DNA of 22,383 nucleotides from Saksenaea vasiformis B4078 (lineage: Eukaryota; Mucoromycota; Mucoromycetes; Mucorales; Saksenaeaceae). The stretch lies in contig JNDT01002103.1 in NCBI GenBank assembly GCA_000697055.1, positions 1 through 22,383 of the forward strand, given 5' to 3'. The notes beneath the pieces were generated by a model that ran no database searches, was not told the origin of the DNA, and saw nothing but the letters and a program-made list of their open reading frames with translations. Each line of letters opens with the position of its first letter. Position 1 is the stretch's first letter. Below are positions 1-9,978 of the stretch, piece by piece. Both the position numbers and the translations under genes were made by a program.

Positions 1-351
1 AGTCGAATAGCATGCCATTCTTTCAAAAGCTATTGGATGGCGGCCGAGGGGTACCCTTTTCCTTCGACCCCTCCGGTTTACAGTTTACATTATAGAATGA
101 AAGAGGAGGCAGATGTCCCGAAGGCGGATGTCCTGAAGGTTTGTAGATATGAGATCGTTTTCTGAATCAAAAGATGACGAATAAATATGCAACGTTTGAG
201 CGGCCGCCGATGTTCGAAGAAATATGATCGATTGAAATGATCACTGCTGTACAATAGCATAAACGCTTCTAAAGAGGACGCACTCATTTTATTTAGAAGG
301 GGTCGTTTGGAAGAGATGACGTGTGATGTGCAAACACGCAGCATTTACTAA
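1..351. other. Unassigned CpG-rich flank without a gene
   Basis: I recognise no coding sequence here. About 25 CpG dinucleotides can be counted by eye in roughly the first 420 bases, near what base composition predicts, while equal lengths of the transposon bodies downstream hold about 5. The stretch has a small hairpin (46-52 pairs with 67-73, 14-nt loop), two GCGGCCG-type clusters near 40 and 201, and a short direct repeat (112-141). It may be the 5' non-coding part of hAT-1 or different DNA joined to a 5'-truncated hAT-1; no TAGG-type terminus is visible. Confidence 0.5.
112..141 (+). repeat. Two-copy 15-bp direct repeat
   Basis: Units at 112-126 and 127-141 both begin GATGTCC and continue with YGAAGG. 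The first has CCG where the second has CTG, a difference expected from CpG decay. Function unknown; it could be the edge of a longer decayed repeat. Confidence 0.4.
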
Positions 352-2714
352 ACTTTCGGACGTTCTGATGAGACACGACCATCCTCCAAGGTTGATTGGA
401 ATGTCTCGAAGAAACGGAAAGCTGAGTGCAGTATTTGCATACAGAGTGAACGGTAATTTCAAAATATGCATTTATTTGATGTGAATAATAACGATACTTG
501 GTATAGTAACAAGAAAATCGCCATCGTGTCTGCAGCTGCCAGCAGTATGACACAAATGAAGAAGCATATGGAGAAATATCACAGGTCTGTGTGGGCGAAT
601 ATACAGTCTCCAGTTCCAGATAAAGGCAAGATCTCCACATATATTAAGACGTAAGTGATAGAGCACAATTACCTACCTTTATCCTAAGGACCATACTGAA
701 TTTGTAATAGGAATATGGCAAAATTTGATCCAGCCATTTTCTGTCAAAAGCAGTGTGACTGGATTGCCAGAAACGATCAACCGTTCTCTGAAGTTGAATC
801 TGAAGCTTACTGCGCCTTGGTTCAATACTTATGGCCTGATCTACAGCTGATCGGAGCAGATACAGTAAAGAATGATGTCATGAAGAGATCTGAAGAAAAG
901 CGACAACAGCTGAGGGCTGAATTGGCAGTAAGTTCTAAGACCTATGATAATGATGAAATGCTAATAGATTATTAGATGGTAGATTCAAAGATCTCTGTGT
1001 CTCTTGATGTATGGACATCGCTGAACATGCACAGCTTCCTTGGAATTACAGGACATTACATTGACACCAAATGGAAGATGCAATGCGTTCTTCTAGATTT
1101 TGCAGCGATAGATTCTCCTCATACAGGTGAAAATCTGGCAAATGTTTTTATGGCCTCTATGAAAGATCTTGCCATAGAAACAAAGGTAATTTTCATGCAA
1201 CTGCTACAAATGAAATAAATCAGTAACATATTATGATAGATCTTTGCAATTACTATGGACAATGCATCAAACAATGATACAATGATGCAACACATGTGTA
1301 TTGCATGGCCAACAGTGCACAGCGTGCATTTCAATGACAAGGAACAGCACAACTGATGCATGGCCCACATCATCAATCTCGGCGTTCAAGCAGCATTGGT
1401 AGCATTGAAAGCAACTGCCAAAGAAAATGATGATGAGGTAGATGAACAATCGATCAGTAATGGCGCTGATCATGAGTGCGACCCTATCACAAGTACTATC
1501 AATAAGGTTTGTCCCTTTTGATTTCTTTACCATGTTTTGTTGAAACTATAAAAATTGACTCCTCCCAATAGCTGCAAAAGATTATTTCAGTGATACGCTG
1601 CTTACATTCTCATCGCCAGAGATATGAGACTTACTGCAGAATGGGCAAAACTTCCAGCTCTTTACAGTTGGTACTAGATACCAAGACCCAGTGGAATTCG
1701 ACCCATGACATGATCTCTGTAGCTCTGCTACAGAAGGATCCTCTGCACATGCTGGTATCTGAGGATACAGAGCTTCGCCCATATGAATTGAATGAGAGGG
1801 AATGGGAAAATCTAGCAAAGATGAAAGACATGCTTTTGGTAAGATTCTTTTCAGTTGATCATTTGCTAATTACCATTGTCAGATTTTTAAACTTGCTACC
1901 TGCGTTCTTTCAAGCGAGAACTATCCATTGCTGCATGCTGTTATCTCAGTATACAACCTACTGATGGACAAACTCGAAAATTTTCAAGGAGGGAATGCTG
2001 AATTGGATGCTGCATCTAGGTTTTGCTTCGAGAAGTTGCAAAAGTACTACATCATGACAGACAATTCGCCCATGTGTTCAGTTGCCATGAGTAAGTTTCT
2101 AGTGATAATCCAGAGCAATCAATCTGATTTTCCATTGTTTCACAGTCCTCAACTCACAGTTCAAACTGGATTACTACCATTGGCATCATTGGGGAGCACA
2201 ATGGAAAAATTCATGTTTGAAAAAGCTTGAAAAAGTCATCTGGAAGTATCAAGCAGAGAACTCTGTGTATTCCATCAAGCCGCAGCCAGTCAATTCAACT
2301 GAAGAAGATGCTCTGTTATGCTCAGACCCAGCGTATCTAGAGTACGTTCAGCATATCTATGGTACAGCACAATCTGAGTGAACAGTGCAAGATGACGAGC
2401 TGCAAGACTATCTGCAAACTGATATAGTCAGAAACCCACACTGCAATATTCTTGCTTGGTGGACAGAATGTAAGAACCAGTATCCTGTGTTGTCTTCCAT
2501 TGTGTGAAATTACTTGGCAATTCCAGGTTTGTGAACAACATAGTAGACAGAGTGCACGCTTACATATTCAACTGCAGGTACCAGTGCTCCAGCTGAATGA
2601 GTATTCTCTGGTACTCGAACACTGATACCTTGGAATTGGCAATTGCTATTACCCAGCACAATCCGTGCATGTATGCTGTTGAAGTATCAGCTCCTTTGTG
2701 AAGAGAATAGGTAT

Positions 2715-2742
2715 TATGGTGCAAACAAGTTAAGAACCGCAA
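2715..2742 (+). repeat. Left TA duplication and terminal inverted repeat of the Tc1-like element
   Basis: TA at 2715-2716, then TGGTGCAAACAAGTTAA and nine more bases that match the right end inverted, apart from two transitions. Confidence 0.9.
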
Positions 2743-5330
2743 TGCCAATTTTTGTTTCAATTTGCCTATTTTAAATGCCAAATCTTAATTTGGTAATAAA
2801 TTTAAAAGGCGATTTATTCATTCATGTTCAGTTTACGATGGCAAGTAGAAACTCTTGTAGTAAACTTTCTCACCTCTTCGTCAGCCTTCCATATATCTGT
2901 ACCTCTGCTGTATGCCTCAATATATTGCTTACAGCGCTTGAAGTATCTTTGTAGCTTTGTAGGCACTTGATCTGGAGGAGATGCACTGTCCAGGCTGGCA
3001 GGTAAGTGCTGTTGAAGGCCTTTAAACGTATAGTCACATTTGGCACGCACTTTCCTCTTTACATCAGACCAGTATCTCTCAATCTAATTATACTCGCAGT
3101 GAAATTTTGGATAAAGGTTGAAGAGTAGATGGTGTTTAAGGAGGTCCTCTTGAAGGGTGGACTGCTGGAATTTAAAATCATCTTCTTCAGTGAGACAGTG
3201 ATATGCACAACATTTGATGTTGCCACTGTTTTCTGTTCTATTTTCGCAGCAAAGTCTCCACACTTTACCTTGCCTTCCAGGGGAATGATCGTTGTCATGC
3301 CATAATCCCCTTTCATCCAGTACTGCTTTCACGCCCTTCAATACCTCGTAGGTCTTTTCTTTCCCAGACTTCGTTCTCTTTACTTTTCTCCAGTAAAACA
3401 TCTGTGCTTTAGTATGACTATTGCGTACAAATGTCGTGTCTTTGAAGCAGAACTTGTTGCTATCAGGATTGTAAACTTTTGGCGAGAGAGTCATACGTGA
3501 AGCTACAAGAGCATCAGATGCAAAAGCAGTATGGTTTGATGACTGATCGAATAAAAATACACCCATGCAATTGGGGTGAAGGACTTTGAAGATGGGGATG
3601 GCCTGTTCGTCTAATTGCTGGACAAGATCTTTGGCAGACCAATACCCATCTCAGTTGGCACCAGCATAGAAGAATGTATGTGAGACCATGCTGTTGTGGC
3701 ACATGGTACCATGGCATGGACACTGGAATTCACTTACCATTATAGATAAGCCAGGTCCTTTTGGCTTGATCTGCGTTTCACCATCAGTAAACCAACCTTT
3801 TTCCTTGTCATCATTAGCATAAAAAATTGACTCATCATGAGTGACCATGACATATTTCTTTTGCTGCTCCATGCCAGGTACTTTCAAGACTGGCTCTACA
3901 ATGGTATTCATGTCATCCCCGTCATAGTCATCCATCTTCTTCATCTGGTTCACCATTCTTAATGCCCAGGCCTGTCAGTACTCCACCACGTCAGATCTTT
4001 CATGGCCATCAAAATATATTCCCTTTGTATTCTTGTGAAAACCAAAACCCCAGGCCCGCATGTAGGAACAGATTGTTCCAACAGCAACATTCAATGTGGC
4101 CTCAGGGCAATACTCAGGTGCTAACTCGTGGTCAATGTACTCTTTGAATAGAGACACGTCCCTATCCATAGGTCTTCAGCCTTTCAACCATTCGATGTAC
4201 TTCTCCTTCACATCCTCTTGAGCAAGGAAAGAGAGGTTCTTTGCATGCCTTCCTTGTTGTGACTGAAGTATCATACCAGTTTGCATGTACTCTTCAGCCC
4301 ATTGTCGAACCATATGGAAATGGTAAGAGTTTTCACAAGCTTGTTTACCTTTCAAGCATACATTCACAGCATCCATAGAAGCTACACCTTTGCCCATGTC
4401 ATGATGTAGTACGTTGTACAGATAAAGCTTGACAGCATAATAGCGCATAGCGTACGCTTTGTCACTTGCATCAGCTGGCTTGTTAAAGTCCATCAAGTCT
4501 TGTTCCAGCATTTGAAGCAAGGTTGCTAAGGCATCCTCGTTGAGACTGTCAATGGTGCCTGATTCATCTTCAAAATTCTCACTGTTTCCCTCAGTGTTGT
4601 GAACGACACCAATTTGCTTATCTTCACTGCTGTCACTTTCTGCGGATGGTGTAGACAAGTGGCATGTAGTTATTTCACTACTCCTTTTGACTGGCTTGAA
4701 GAATGAAGTAATAGGACCATGCTTTTTCATAGCATCCGCCTTCTCCTGTTCCAGTCTTTTCTGAGTACGCCATGCAGTCGTTCTAGATGTTCCACAATAT
4801 TTCCCACATAACAAAGACCTACTGTCTGCAGTACATGGCTGCAGAGTGTCAAACGCTGAAACCAGGGTGCGCTCAAGAGATTCCTCATCTTCTACATCGT
4901 CCACCAAGGACTGTTGAAAGGGCGTTGTTCTAATCTTGGATATCTGAATAAATGATCCACCAGGCGAACGAGGGTGCTTTAGAAGTGCTTTTTTCTTGTT
5001 ACTGATACAGGGCATAGTACAGCGAAGAAGGGGCTGTCCTAGGTCTACGTGCTACCATTTATAGTAAATACGCGTTTTAAATCCCCACTTTATTCAGTTG
5101 AATAATGTATCATAGGTTCAACTTCAAGTCGCCCTGCTTAAAGTGGCTGACTTTGAAGTGATTCAACTTTTTTTTTCTGAAGCAACTCTCCAACTTTTGG
5201 CATGAAATCTGTAGGTAATAACTTAAAGAGCATTTCTGATGCAAAACATTTTGATTTTTGTCCATGTGTAAGATGCTGAAAATATTCGAAGTGCTGCTAC
5301 GCACTTGCAGTTTTTAACTTGTTTGCACCA
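2717..5330 (-). mobile_element. Complete Tc1/IS630-like DNA transposon nested in hAT-1
   Basis: The ends form inverted repeats: 26 bp (2717-2742 and 5305-5330) with two mismatches, both of the C/T or G/A kind and one at a CpG. The element is flanked by TA on each side (2715-2716, 5331-5332), the target duplication expected for the Tc1/mariner/IS630 superfamily. It is 2614 bp and carries one transposase gene on the minus strand. It lies in the last part of the hAT-1 coding region, so it arrived after hAT-1 did. Confidence 0.9.
2814..5015 (-). pseudogene. Tc1/IS630-like DDE_3-type transposase, inactivated
   Basis: One frame of 733 codons runs from the ATG at 5015 to a TAA at 2814-2816 without any indel. 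It is broken by TGA at 4176-4178, 3975-3977 and 3651-3653 and by TAG at 3084-3086. The three TGAs fall where related fungal proteins have Arg. The catalytic triad is visible: D394 in a THDES motif, D490 in FLFDQSSNH, and E646 just after the TAG, in IERYW. These fit the DDE_3 superfamily endonucleases I know from basidiomycete genomes. The N-terminal part has a K/R-rich GTSRTTAWRTQKR segment, and at residues 99-106 a HGPITSFF motif resembling a PCNA-binding PIP box with His in place of Gln. An acidic Ser-rich stretch follows near residues 120-155. The gene lies inside intact-looking terminal repeats, so this copy died by point mutation, not by deletion. Confidence 0.88.
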
Positions 5331-5332
5331 TA
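5305..5332 (-). repeat. Right terminal inverted repeat and TA duplication of the Tc1-like element
   Basis: Reads TGGTGCAAACAAGTTAA on the minus strand from 5330 inward, with TA at 5331-5332. The hAT-1 sequence resumes at 5333. Confidence 0.9.
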
Positions 5333-5387
5333 GTCGCAGATGATAAACGAGGTTGTAACTGACATGTCATTTACACCAGATGAATGA

Positions 5388-5690
5388 TAGATTCTCGTCC
5401 AAATCTTTGGCAGTGCCCATTGGTCATAGTTAAGAGAAAGACAACCAAAAAAAAAACCATCAAAAAAGAAACTCAAAAAACCTGTGTCAGTGTCCTTTTT
5501 TTCACTTTACTTTTTTGCTTCCTTTCCTTCCCTTCAACTAGTAGAATATTATTCTTATTACAATAAATGTCGCTCATTTGCAAATAACTACATATTATGA
5601 AGTGCATTTGGTTTTTGAAATTAAATTACTATAATTACTTATTTTCTTTTGACATTGTACCATTGGTAATCAGTTCAATCTAGTAAACCG
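5388..5690. other. 3' non-coding part of hAT-1
   Basis: No gene seen. AT-rich with an A-rich run near 5446-5480 and a T-rich run near 5495-5530. AATAAA at about 5562-5567 could be the poly(A) signal of the hAT-1 gene. Confidence 0.45.
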
Positions 5691-5968
5691 TACTGACTTT
5701 GTACTGTACTGACTTTATACTGTACTGACTTTATACTGTACTGACTTTATACTGTACTGACTTTATACTGTACTGACTTTATACTGTACTGACTTTGTAC
5801 CATACTGATCTTCTACTGTACTGACCTTGTACTGTGCTGACCTTATACTGTACTGACTTCTTACTGTACTGACTTTTTACCATACTGACATTTGTACTGA
5901 CTTTGAGAAACCATCAGTAATTGAGCTATTACTGTGAACTGTACTGAACTGTACTGAACCATACTGTT
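5691..5968 (+). repeat. Subterminal 16-bp tandem array of hAT-1
   Basis: About a dozen copies of a 16-bp unit, consensus ACTGTACTGACTTTAT, nearly perfect at 5706-5790 and more diverged after that. It ends in shorter ACTGTACTGA units that run into the terminus. The position just inside a hAT end suggests transposase-binding subterminal repeats, as known for Ac and other hAT elements; binding itself is inferred. Confidence 0.8.
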
Positions 5969-5978
5969 AGGAGCCCTA
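5962..5978 (-). repeat. Right terminus of hAT-1
   Basis: Reads TAGGGCTCCTAACAGTA on the minus strand. The boundary is fixed because the sequence from about 5983 onward aligns with the end of gag in Ty3-A (near 16190). The partner left terminus is outside the window. Confidence 0.65.
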
Positions 5979-6205
5979 GATACAATCCAGAAATTGGATG
6001 ATGAGCAATGACAGAAAATGCAGAGTTTTCAGCCAGCACAACTGTGACAGGAGGTCAGTTGTGCATGATAGCAGAAAAATCCTCCCCTGAGGCTAGTATT
6101 GAAAAAGAAGAAGAACAGAACTTGTCTGTTAATAAAACTATATTATCTCTGTATATGTCTGCTACCAGTTCTATATTTCCTGGAAACCATATCAAGCCAC
6201 ACACT
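5979..6205 (+). pseudogene. Ty3-C end of gag and start of pol
   Basis: Two overlapping frames. The gag frame continues a Lys/Asp-rich stretch (IQKLDDEQ), has an internal TGA at 6009 and ends at TGA 6045-6047. That stop lies at the same place as in Ty3-A (16263-16265), so it is probably the true gag stop. The pol frame is open from 6005 in the -1 register, with a TGGQLCMIAEKSS motif matching Ty3-A GGQLCLIEEKSS. It runs up to the hAT-2 insertion at 6206 and continues at 9971. No catalytic domain lies in this piece. Confidence 0.75.
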
Positions 6206-6217
6206 TAGGGGTCAACA
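6198..6217 (+). repeat. Left target duplication and terminal repeat of hAT-2
   Basis: CACACACT (6198-6205), then TAGGGGTCAACA (6206-6217). The right side has CGCACACT, an 8-bp duplication differing only by CG versus CA. Confidence 0.88.
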
Positions 6218-6390
6218 CGAACGAATATGAATCGAATATCTTTATATTTGTATTCGTTCGCCTGCAAAGAGAATATATTCGTATTCGTTCATTTTCAAAG
6301 AGAATATATTCATATTCGTTCATCTACAAAGAGAATATATTCGTATTTATTTGAATATTTTGTTGGATATTCATATTCATTCGTATGTTT
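6218..6390. repeat. Left subterminal GAATAY/RTATTC array of hAT-2
   Basis: Repeated GAATAT, ATTCGTATTCG and AAAGAGAATATATTC motifs, with a 30-bp-scale unit at 6255-6345 seen three times. A similar array lies inside the right end, so these are probably transposase-binding subterminal repeats. Confidence 0.8.
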
Positions 6391-6611
6391 GTTTAATCTT
6401 GTTAATGTAAAAACGCATTTGCAAATGAAATATTTCAGAAAGAGATTTACGAATGTAAATGTGAATGTGAAGGAGGATGTAGATGCGAAAAAATGAAAGA
6501 AAAAGAATGCAAAAAAGAAAACGAAAAGGAAAAGAGAACGAAAATGAAAAAGAAAACGAAATAATAGACAAAGCTGGGATTCAGTACATGTAAAGACATT
6601 TTATTGCAATG
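6391..6611. other. Purine-rich non-coding 3' region of the hAT-2 gene
   Basis: No gene seen. 6470-6565 is a purine-rich run made of GAAAA and GAACG words. On the minus strand an AATAAA at 6605-6600, about 7 bases past the transposase stop codon, is a likely poly(A) signal for hAT-2. Confidence 0.5.
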
Positions 6612-8963
6612 TTACAAACTAGAAAGATGCTGCGACCAAGAATCTACCAATACACTTTGCTGAAGTGTTTCTGATTTGAGTCCATTTCACTGAAAAGGAA
6701 TAAAAAACTTTGCTCTTGAAAAGCACTGCTCTGATGGCGCTGAAGATGCAGGAATTGCTAAAAACCTGCACGCCATCTCAGCAAGCTGAGGCCATTGAAC
6801 AGTACGACTGCGCCAATAATCCAGAACTACAGTCACCTCTGGAGCCAGTGGCTCACTGGCATATTCAGCCAACTGATCCTGCCGCGGTCAGTGATTGAAC
6901 AGGCGAAAACTGGAGGGTGGCTGCACAGTGGTGGTATGATGCGTAATGTGAAAATCAGACTTCCAAGTGGTGGTGACATATTCAGTTGATTGCTTGATAT
7001 ACTCCTGTTCCCACCCCTGATCTTTCCACCACTGAAACTTAGCCCGAGGGTCCATGGCAGTTGTGATGGCATAAACTGAAGTGTCATCCATGTGTGAATA
7101 ATACTTCTGCAACTTTTGTTGTGCCATCTCAGTTGCTTGTGATAACACGGGGAAGTTCTTTTAATAAGTGAAAAAAAAAAATTCAGCTTTGTACTAACAA
7201 GGATTTCAGATCTTATGCTTCCCAGTTTTTCATGATAGTCCTCCAGATGGTCCATCAGAACGTTGTACCCTACAATCGTGCTTGATAAAGATGGGTAATC
7301 TGCTCCAGACAGGATGTTTGTTAACGCGGAAAATGGCATCAGTATCTTTTGCAACTCTTCAAGAACCCGCCAGTCTCGCTCACCCAATGCATACAGTGCA
7401 AGCTCGGGAATACTACCACATGTCATGTTGTATGCACGCTGCATCTCTAGTCCACGTTCCACCATAGCGAATGTTGAATTCCACCGCGTTTTGACATCCA
7501 TAATCAGTTCTTTTGGCTGGGTCTTGCCTAGAGATTCATTGTCCAACATCCTGGACTTGTTTACAGCATTGCAACATTCCCGATAATGCTCCATGCATTG
7601 TGGGGAGGAGCGGATCTTGTTAACTCCTTTGCAAAAGTGGTGTAGAACGGCACCTATCAATAAAAAATGTAAGTATATCATTGATATCAAGTAAAATAGA
7701 ATATTACTTACCCAGATGATTTTCGTCGTCTGTATATATCACAGATTCATACAGGTCTGTCTCCATTTCTTGAAGTTCATCGTCAGGTGCTGTAGCTTTT
7801 AGGGCATCTTGAATGATTGTTTGAACCGCTAGATTCATAACATGTGCAATACATGGAATGTGGTTAGAATTGGCAGCAAACACAGCAGAAGAGACAGCTT
7901 CTTCAATATGCCAGGACATTGCAACCATACTACTTGCATTATCGGTAGTAATAAAGAATGGCTTTTTGTCAACATCCATTCTCTGCAGCAGGTTGACAAA
8001 GGCAGACGACATATTGCTTGCACTATGAGGACTGCAGAGTGGTTCAAATCCAATAACAATCGACCTCTGCTGCCAGTCACCAGTTATCCAATGTGCCGTT
8101 ACACCCAGGAACGCATCTTTCCATTCACTTGTCCAGACGTCCAACGTATACAAAATGAATGACTGTTTTTGAAGAACATTGGCAATTTCACAGAGGTATG
8201 TATCATATGCATTATGGAGATCGCGGCTGACTGTCATTGCAGATGGTAACAACACTTGATCATTGCTAGGCGCAGTCTGCACAAGTGATAGCAGCTTCTG
8301 GAAATTACCACTTTCAATGATAGTAAATGGTAAAGCCGATGAAACAATGAAATTGAGTAGGGTCTGACGGAATTCGTCCTGAGAGAATGCAATGCTATGC
8401 GATCCTGAGCAAGAAAACAAGTTGTCCAATGTCTTTATAGAATCATCGTGTATACTGGTCTTTACAGTCAATTTGTTGATCTTGTGTGCTGCTGTCAGGT
8501 GATGTAGAATGTTGCTTGTGGTTGCACCAATCTTTTTGTATCGCTTGTTACATATGCAGTTTGGTGCAAATGGATACTGGCAGTGGATGTAATTGATGCC
8601 TGGTTTTTTCATCAGTCTTGACAAGAGCCCATCCATTCTCATACACCCAGCTGGTGTTTGATCTCCTACGCCTGACTGCATTCATAGAAGATCTCCTGGT
8701 TTCGTAAGTTTCTTGCAAAGCCTCGGTGTCTGTCATATCATCTTGACCCATGGAGATATCCGAGGATGAACGCGCTACTATCAGAGAAGGAGTGATACTG
8801 AAAGTACCATGGTTCTCATCATGAGTTAAATGAAACGATTATTCAGTATTTATGGTATGTTGGTTCAATAGCGCTATGTACTTACAATACTTCCAATGGT
8901 GTCAAACTCAGTTTGGCGCTTCTGAGCAGATGTAGAGGATTCAGGTACATTAAACATAGTCAT
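6612..8963 (-). pseudogene. hAT-2 transposase, spliced and inactivated
   Basis: A four-exon gene reads on the minus strand from ATG 8963 to TAA 6612-6614. Introns are 8815-8885 (71 nt), 7654-7711 (58 nt) and 7158-7198 (41 nt), all GT...AG. The product is about 726 residues, usual for a hAT transposase. In order it has a BED-type zinc finger (TSWVYENGW, then HCQYP, CNKRY and HHLTAAH), the catalytic-domain block LDVWTS, TTDNASSM, CIAHVMNLAVQ, KTRWNST, YNVLMDHLE, and a C-terminal dimerisation region (DYWRS, then CRFLAIPASSAPSEQCFSRA). Defects seen: a one-base frame change inside the BED finger near 8594, TGA at 6888-6890 and TGA at 6687-6689. The last lies where Arg is usual; the first is probably also Arg. 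SEQCFSR, where SERVFSR is usual, is also what CpG decay would give. The first exon was placed by its ATG and in-frame splice, so it is less sure than the rest. Confidence 0.87.
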
Positions 8964-9771
8964 ATTTTCAATAAAGAGTTGGATATTTTGCTCTAAACTG
9001 TCAATCTTATTTATACTCGTTGCATACTATGACAGAACCCAACCATCTTTATGATTATCTGTATCTAATGAATTGTACATCAGCATATACTTCTATAAAG
9101 GTTCAGAATTTTTGATTGAACACGTAGTATCTTTGATGGATCATCAGCAATCTTTGATCTAACAGCCAAATTTGGATATCATCCTGAGCGATCTGTGTGG
9201 CACAGCATCTTCATTTAGAATCTCAACATGATAATGATTATCAGCACCAATATTACCAAACTTAGCATCAATCTCTGAAGACAGTCACAACAGAAGGGTG
9301 CAGTTTGCGACTCAGTTCCCACATACTTCTTGAAACAAGCATTCATACTTTAATCCTCAGATGCAATGCCATTATAATTCCTGTGTTTTTTTTTCTGTCT
9401 GACTTTTTTTTCTTCTGTGGAAATCAAACAACTACGCAATGCTGCCATACTCTCAATCTTACTGCATCTCACACTCATGCTTAAATGCAATGCGAATGTA
9501 AGTTTTTTTCCTTTCCTTTTTTTCATAAATTTGCCTCAAGAATTAAGAATTTACACATGTCGGCAAACTTTCACAGTCTATAGATCATTAGTTATGCATG
9601 TATATATAATAAACATGAGCTCCTCCATTACGAATCTGAACTGTATATTCTTTACTTACTAGTTTCTGCCACTATCTTTATAACTTCACTTTCTATTGCT
9701 ATTTTTTTATTTGATAATGGAAAGACATCACCAATGTAGTTAACATTGCAAATGGACTAATCGTCAATGAA
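8964..9771. other. 5' non-coding region of hAT-2
   Basis: No gene supported on either strand. Short open frames have no recognisable product. There are T-rich runs near 9386-9415 and 9500-9525. The promoter of the minus-strand transposase should lie here, but I see no decisive element. Confidence 0.5.
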
Positions 9772-9956
9772 ACGAATGAAATGAACGAATATGAATATCA
9801 AAAGAATATTCGTTTCTTATTCGAATAAGGCTGACAGTATTCGAATATGTATTTGAATATATATCCACATATTCGTATTCGTTCGTTATGCTAAAAGGCA
9901 TGTTTGTATTCGTTCGTTAAGCGAATGAATACAAACGAATACGAATAAATGAATAT
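9772..9956. repeat. Right subterminal GAATAY/RTATTC array of hAT-2
   Basis: Dense AACGAATATGAATA and ATTCGTATTCGTTCG words in both orientations, matching the left-end array in motif though not in order. Confidence 0.8.
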
Positions 9957-9978
9957 TTTGTTGAGCTCTACGCACACT
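9957..9978 (-). repeat. Right terminal repeat and target duplication of hAT-2
   Basis: On the minus strand 9970 inward reads TAGAGCTCAACA. The 8-bp duplication CGCACACT follows at 9971-9978. CG here against CA on the left suggests the left copy lost a CpG after insertion. Confidence 0.88.

Larger units (their letters stand above)
352..5387 (+). pseudogene. hAT-1 transposase, spliced and inactivated
   Basis: Cut-and-paste hAT transposase. Open frame pieces join through seven or eight plausible introns: 453-506, 651-710, 928-975, 1186-1239, 1507-1571, 1839-1882, 2091-2145, 2527-2577. All have GT at the donor, AG at the acceptor, and are 44-65 nt. The joined product has a BED-type zinc finger (C at 427 and 436, H at 565 and 580), a catalytic-domain motif LDVWTS followed by TMDNASNN, a TQWNST block, and a C-terminal dimerisation region with an NYLAIP then VFSGTRT pattern. 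In-frame TGA codons lie at 1354, 2379, 2505 and 2598, each where the hAT consensus has Arg. The Tc1-like element cuts the gene after 2714; an open tail of about 17 codons resumes at 5333. The true start is not visible because a TAA at 349-351 closes the frame upstream. The hAT assignment is strong; exact exon ends are inferred. Confidence 0.85.
352..5978 (+). mobile_element. hAT-1, a hAT-family DNA transposon, interrupted and missing its left end
   Basis: A BED-finger hAT transposase gene (352 to about 5387) is followed by 3' non-coding DNA, a 16-bp subterminal repeat array and a right terminus reading TAGGGCTCCTAACAGTA on the minus strand (5962-5978). The Ty3-C body begins directly after 5978, so hAT-1 inserted into that retrotransposon; the expected 8-bp target copy on the right would be 5979-5986 (GATACAAT). 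The left end and its duplication lie before the window or cannot be recognised. A Tc1/IS630-like element (2717-5330) is nested in the 3' end of the gene. The right terminus resembles the TAGG-type ends of hAT-2 and hAT-3. Confidence 0.8.
6206..9970 (-). mobile_element. Complete hAT-2 transposon inserted in the Ty3-C pol gene
   Basis: The 3765-bp element is bounded by terminal repeats TAGGGGTCAACA (left) and TAGAGCTCAACA (right, minus strand), two mismatches in 12. An 8-bp duplication matches 7 of 8 bases. Subterminal arrays of ATTCG/GAATA motifs lie inside both ends (6218-6390, 9772-9956). One spliced transposase gene on the minus strand fills 6612-8963. Removal restores the Ty3-C frame across the junction (PHT then IQIEAD). 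Confidence 0.92.

Noticed and set aside
46..73. Rho-independent-type terminator or regulatory hairpin
   Set aside because: A 7-bp stem with a 14-nt loop occurs easily by chance, there is no adjoining gene, and the window is eukaryotic.
5691..5968. CRISPR-like or centromeric satellite array
   Set aside because: The 16-bp units are directly adjacent with no unique spacers, and the array ends at a hAT terminus, so a subterminal transposon array fits better.
6227..6571. Open frames of 89 and 64 codons at the left end of hAT-2
   Set aside because: Low-complexity translations of the GAATA/ATTCG array and the purine-rich run.
9417..9662. Possible 81-codon plus-strand gene in the hAT-2 5' region
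   Set aside because: No recognisable motif, an AT-rich composition like the surroundings, and located between a transposase gene and its terminal repeat.
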